Of a stretch of DNA of 31,912 bases, positions 31,124-31,912 are shown one piece after another. A program made the translations under genes and the position numbers. A model generated the notes under the pieces. The model was not told the DNA's origin. It searched no databases and saw nothing but the letters and a program-made list of their open reading frames with translations. The stretch's first letter is position 1. Each line of letters begins with the position of its first letter. This DNA is from Alphaproteobacteria bacterium (GTDB lineage Bacteria; Pseudomonadota; Alphaproteobacteria; GCA-2731375), in assembly GCA_030746295.1 (NCBI GenBank), contig JASLMY010000024.1:1-31912 (forward strand). Direction: 5' to 3'.

Positions 31124-31582
31124 TCAGGCCGTCTCGATGGCGATTTGCTTGACGTCGGGCTTGGCCTCGGCCCGCTTCGGCACGGTGACCTCTAGGAGGC
31201 CGTTCTCGAAGCTCGCCTCGATGGCCTCCGCGTCGGCCGTCTCCGGCAGGCGAAAGCGGCGCTCGAGGCGGCCGTAGCTGCGCTCGCGCACGTGATAGCG
31301 GGCCTCGTCGGAATCGGCTGCCGCCCTCTTCTCGGCCACCACCGAAAGGACGCCGTCAGCTACCGAGACCTCGATGTCCGCCTCGGACGCACCCGGCAGC
31401 TCGGCGCTCAGGTGGTAGGCCTCGACCGTCTCGGCGAGATCCATCCGCGGCCGGGAGGGACCCGTCCTCGGCGCCGTGGCCGGCGGCGATTCGAAGCCCG
31501 CCCAGAGGTCGTCGAAATGCCTCGGCAGGGCGAAAGACGTGGCGCCGAGGCGCCGTTGGGGAATCAGTTGGGTTGCCAGCAT
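31124..31582 (-). CDS. Small heat-shock protein, Hsp20/alpha-crystallin family
   Basis: 152-residue ATP-independent holdase. The alpha-crystallin domain spans about 45-137 (MDLAETVEAYHLSAELPGASEADIEVSV at its start), with the RSYGRLERRFRLPE strand and the NGLLEVTVPK signature. The C-terminal I-x-I motif (Ile147-Ala-Ile149) for oligomer formation is present. A short N-terminal arm of about 45 residues precedes it. The ATG at 31582 has GGAAAGGA upstream. A second sHsp gene lies 96 bp upstream on the same strand, with a GC-rich hairpin between the two. Confidence 0.93.
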   Translation of the reverse strand: MLATQLIPQRRLGATSFALPRHFDDLWAGFESPPATAPRTGPSRPRMDLAETVEAYHLSAELPGASEADIEVSVADGVLSVVAEKRAAADSDEARYHVRERSYGRLERRFRLPETADAEAIEASFENGLLEVTVPKRAEAKPDVKQIAIETA

Positions 31583-31625
31583 GTCTTTTAATCCTTTCCG
31601 GAAGTCGGGACGAACGATCCCGTCG

Positions 31626-31649
31626 GCGGGGCGGCCTTTGCCGCCCCGC
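31626..31649 (-). other. GC-rich hairpin between tandem sHsp genes
   Basis: Perfect 10-bp stem GCGGGGCGGC (31626-31635) / GCCGCCCCGC (31640-31649) around a CTTT loop (AAAG on the minus strand), 44 bp upstream of the downstream sHsp start. There is no T run. It could be a weak terminator, an RNA stability element or part of a thermosensor. The U(U/C)GCU signature of ROSE elements is not evident, so I do not call one. Confidence 0.5.
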
Positions 31650-31678
31650 GTCCTCGGGCTCGGCCGTTCGGGCGTGGC

Positions 31679-31912
31679 TTAGGCCGCGCTCTTCTTCTCG
31701 AGCTTGACGCCGCCGATCTCGATGCGCCGGGGGCGCTTGTGCTCGGGCACTTCGCGGACGAGGTCGACGTGCAGGAGCCCGTTCTCGAGACGGCCGCCGA
31801 CCACCTTGATGTCGTCGGCGAGCTCGAAGCGGCGCTCGAAGGCGCGGCCGGCAATGCCTCGGTGCAGGTAGGCCGCACCTTCCTGCTCGGGCAGCGGCTT
31901 GCCCTTGATCAC
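31679..31912 (-). CDS. Small heat-shock protein, IbpA type, 5' end cut by window edge
   Basis: The last 77 codons of an Hsp20/alpha-crystallin protein; the start lies beyond the window. AYLHRGIAGRAFERRF (about 14-29 of the visible part), the ENGLLHVDLVREVPE strand and the I-x-I motif IEI are the class A, IbpA/IbpB-like pattern, distinct from the downstream sHsp. It would be a holdase for unfolding proteins. A GTG at the very edge is not a real start. It is probably co-transcribed with the downstream sHsp gene. Confidence 0.9.
   Translation of the reverse strand: MIKGKPLPEQEGAAYLHRGIAGRAFERRFELADDIKVVGGRLENGLLHVDLVREVPEHKRPRRIEIGGVKLEKKSAA

Noticed and set aside
31583..31678. ROSE-type RNA thermometer before the small heat-shock gene
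   Set aside because: A stable hairpin exists but lies 44 bp from the start codon, and the conserved U(U/C)GCU segment pairing with the ribosome site is not visible.

Overview
The window is GC-rich and densely coded, and looks like chromosomal DNA of an alphaproteobacterium, probably a Rhodospirillales/Kiloniellales-type lineage. The evidence is a TrcR/DUF1013 cell-cycle regulator and a DUF1192 protein (both essentially alphaproteobacterial families), Mla-type lipid transport genes with a PqiC-like lipoprotein, a TRAP transporter, and many CoA-handling catabolic genes. I see no rRNA, tRNA, CRISPR array, transposase or phage gene.

Layout. (1) 1-4.6 kb: acyl-CoA synthetase (3' end cut by the window edge) and a creatininase-family hydrolase on the minus strand, divergent from a propionyl-CoA synthetase (prpE). 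(2) 4.6-8.1 kb: trcR, a quinone oxidoreductase, a 59-aa DUF1192 protein, a 463-bp gene-poor stretch with a clear terminator, promoter-like elements and hairpins, then an exported metallo-beta-lactamase-fold enzyme. (3) 8.2-11.7 kb: an O-acetylhomoserine sulfhydrylase and an alpha/beta hydrolase. The last ~130 bp of the hydrolase recur at about 92% identity 1.3 kb downstream, bracketing an unrecognised membrane protein with two CxxC pairs. (4) 11.7-14.4 kb: amidohydrolase and MBL-fold enzyme, divergent from a maleate-isomerase/Asp-Glu-racemase-family protein. (5) 14.4-19.7 kb: a seven-gene, tightly overlapping minus-strand operon: SpoIIE-type PP2C phosphatase, RsbW-like ATPase, STAS protein, then MlaE-like permease, MlaF-like ATPase, MlaD/MCE protein and an auxiliary lipoprotein. 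(6) 19.8-23.6 kb: DegP/DegQ-family protease with a strong terminator, then an OmpR-type response regulator and its histidine kinase. (7) 23.6-26.7 kb: TRAP transporter (DctP, DctQ, DctM) with a terminator-like hairpin after dctP. (8) 27-31 kb: class III CoA-transferase, LLM flavin oxidoreductase, two-domain VOC protein and a TetR regulator, a likely catabolic neighbourhood. (9) 31-31.9 kb: two tandem small heat-shock proteins, the second cut by the window edge.

The most interesting unit is the operon in (5). A complete RsbU/RsbW/RsbV-like partner-switching set has no sigma factor beside it, and is translationally coupled to an outer-membrane lipid transporter whose E. coli counterpart (MlaFEDB) already uses a STAS subunit (MlaB). 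I infer that the STAS protein is a phosphorylation-switched MlaB, so that the phosphatase and kinase would gate lipid transport. The neighbouring periplasmic protease and two-component system fit an envelope-maintenance region. All functions are read from sequence motifs and family knowledge; no database search was run.
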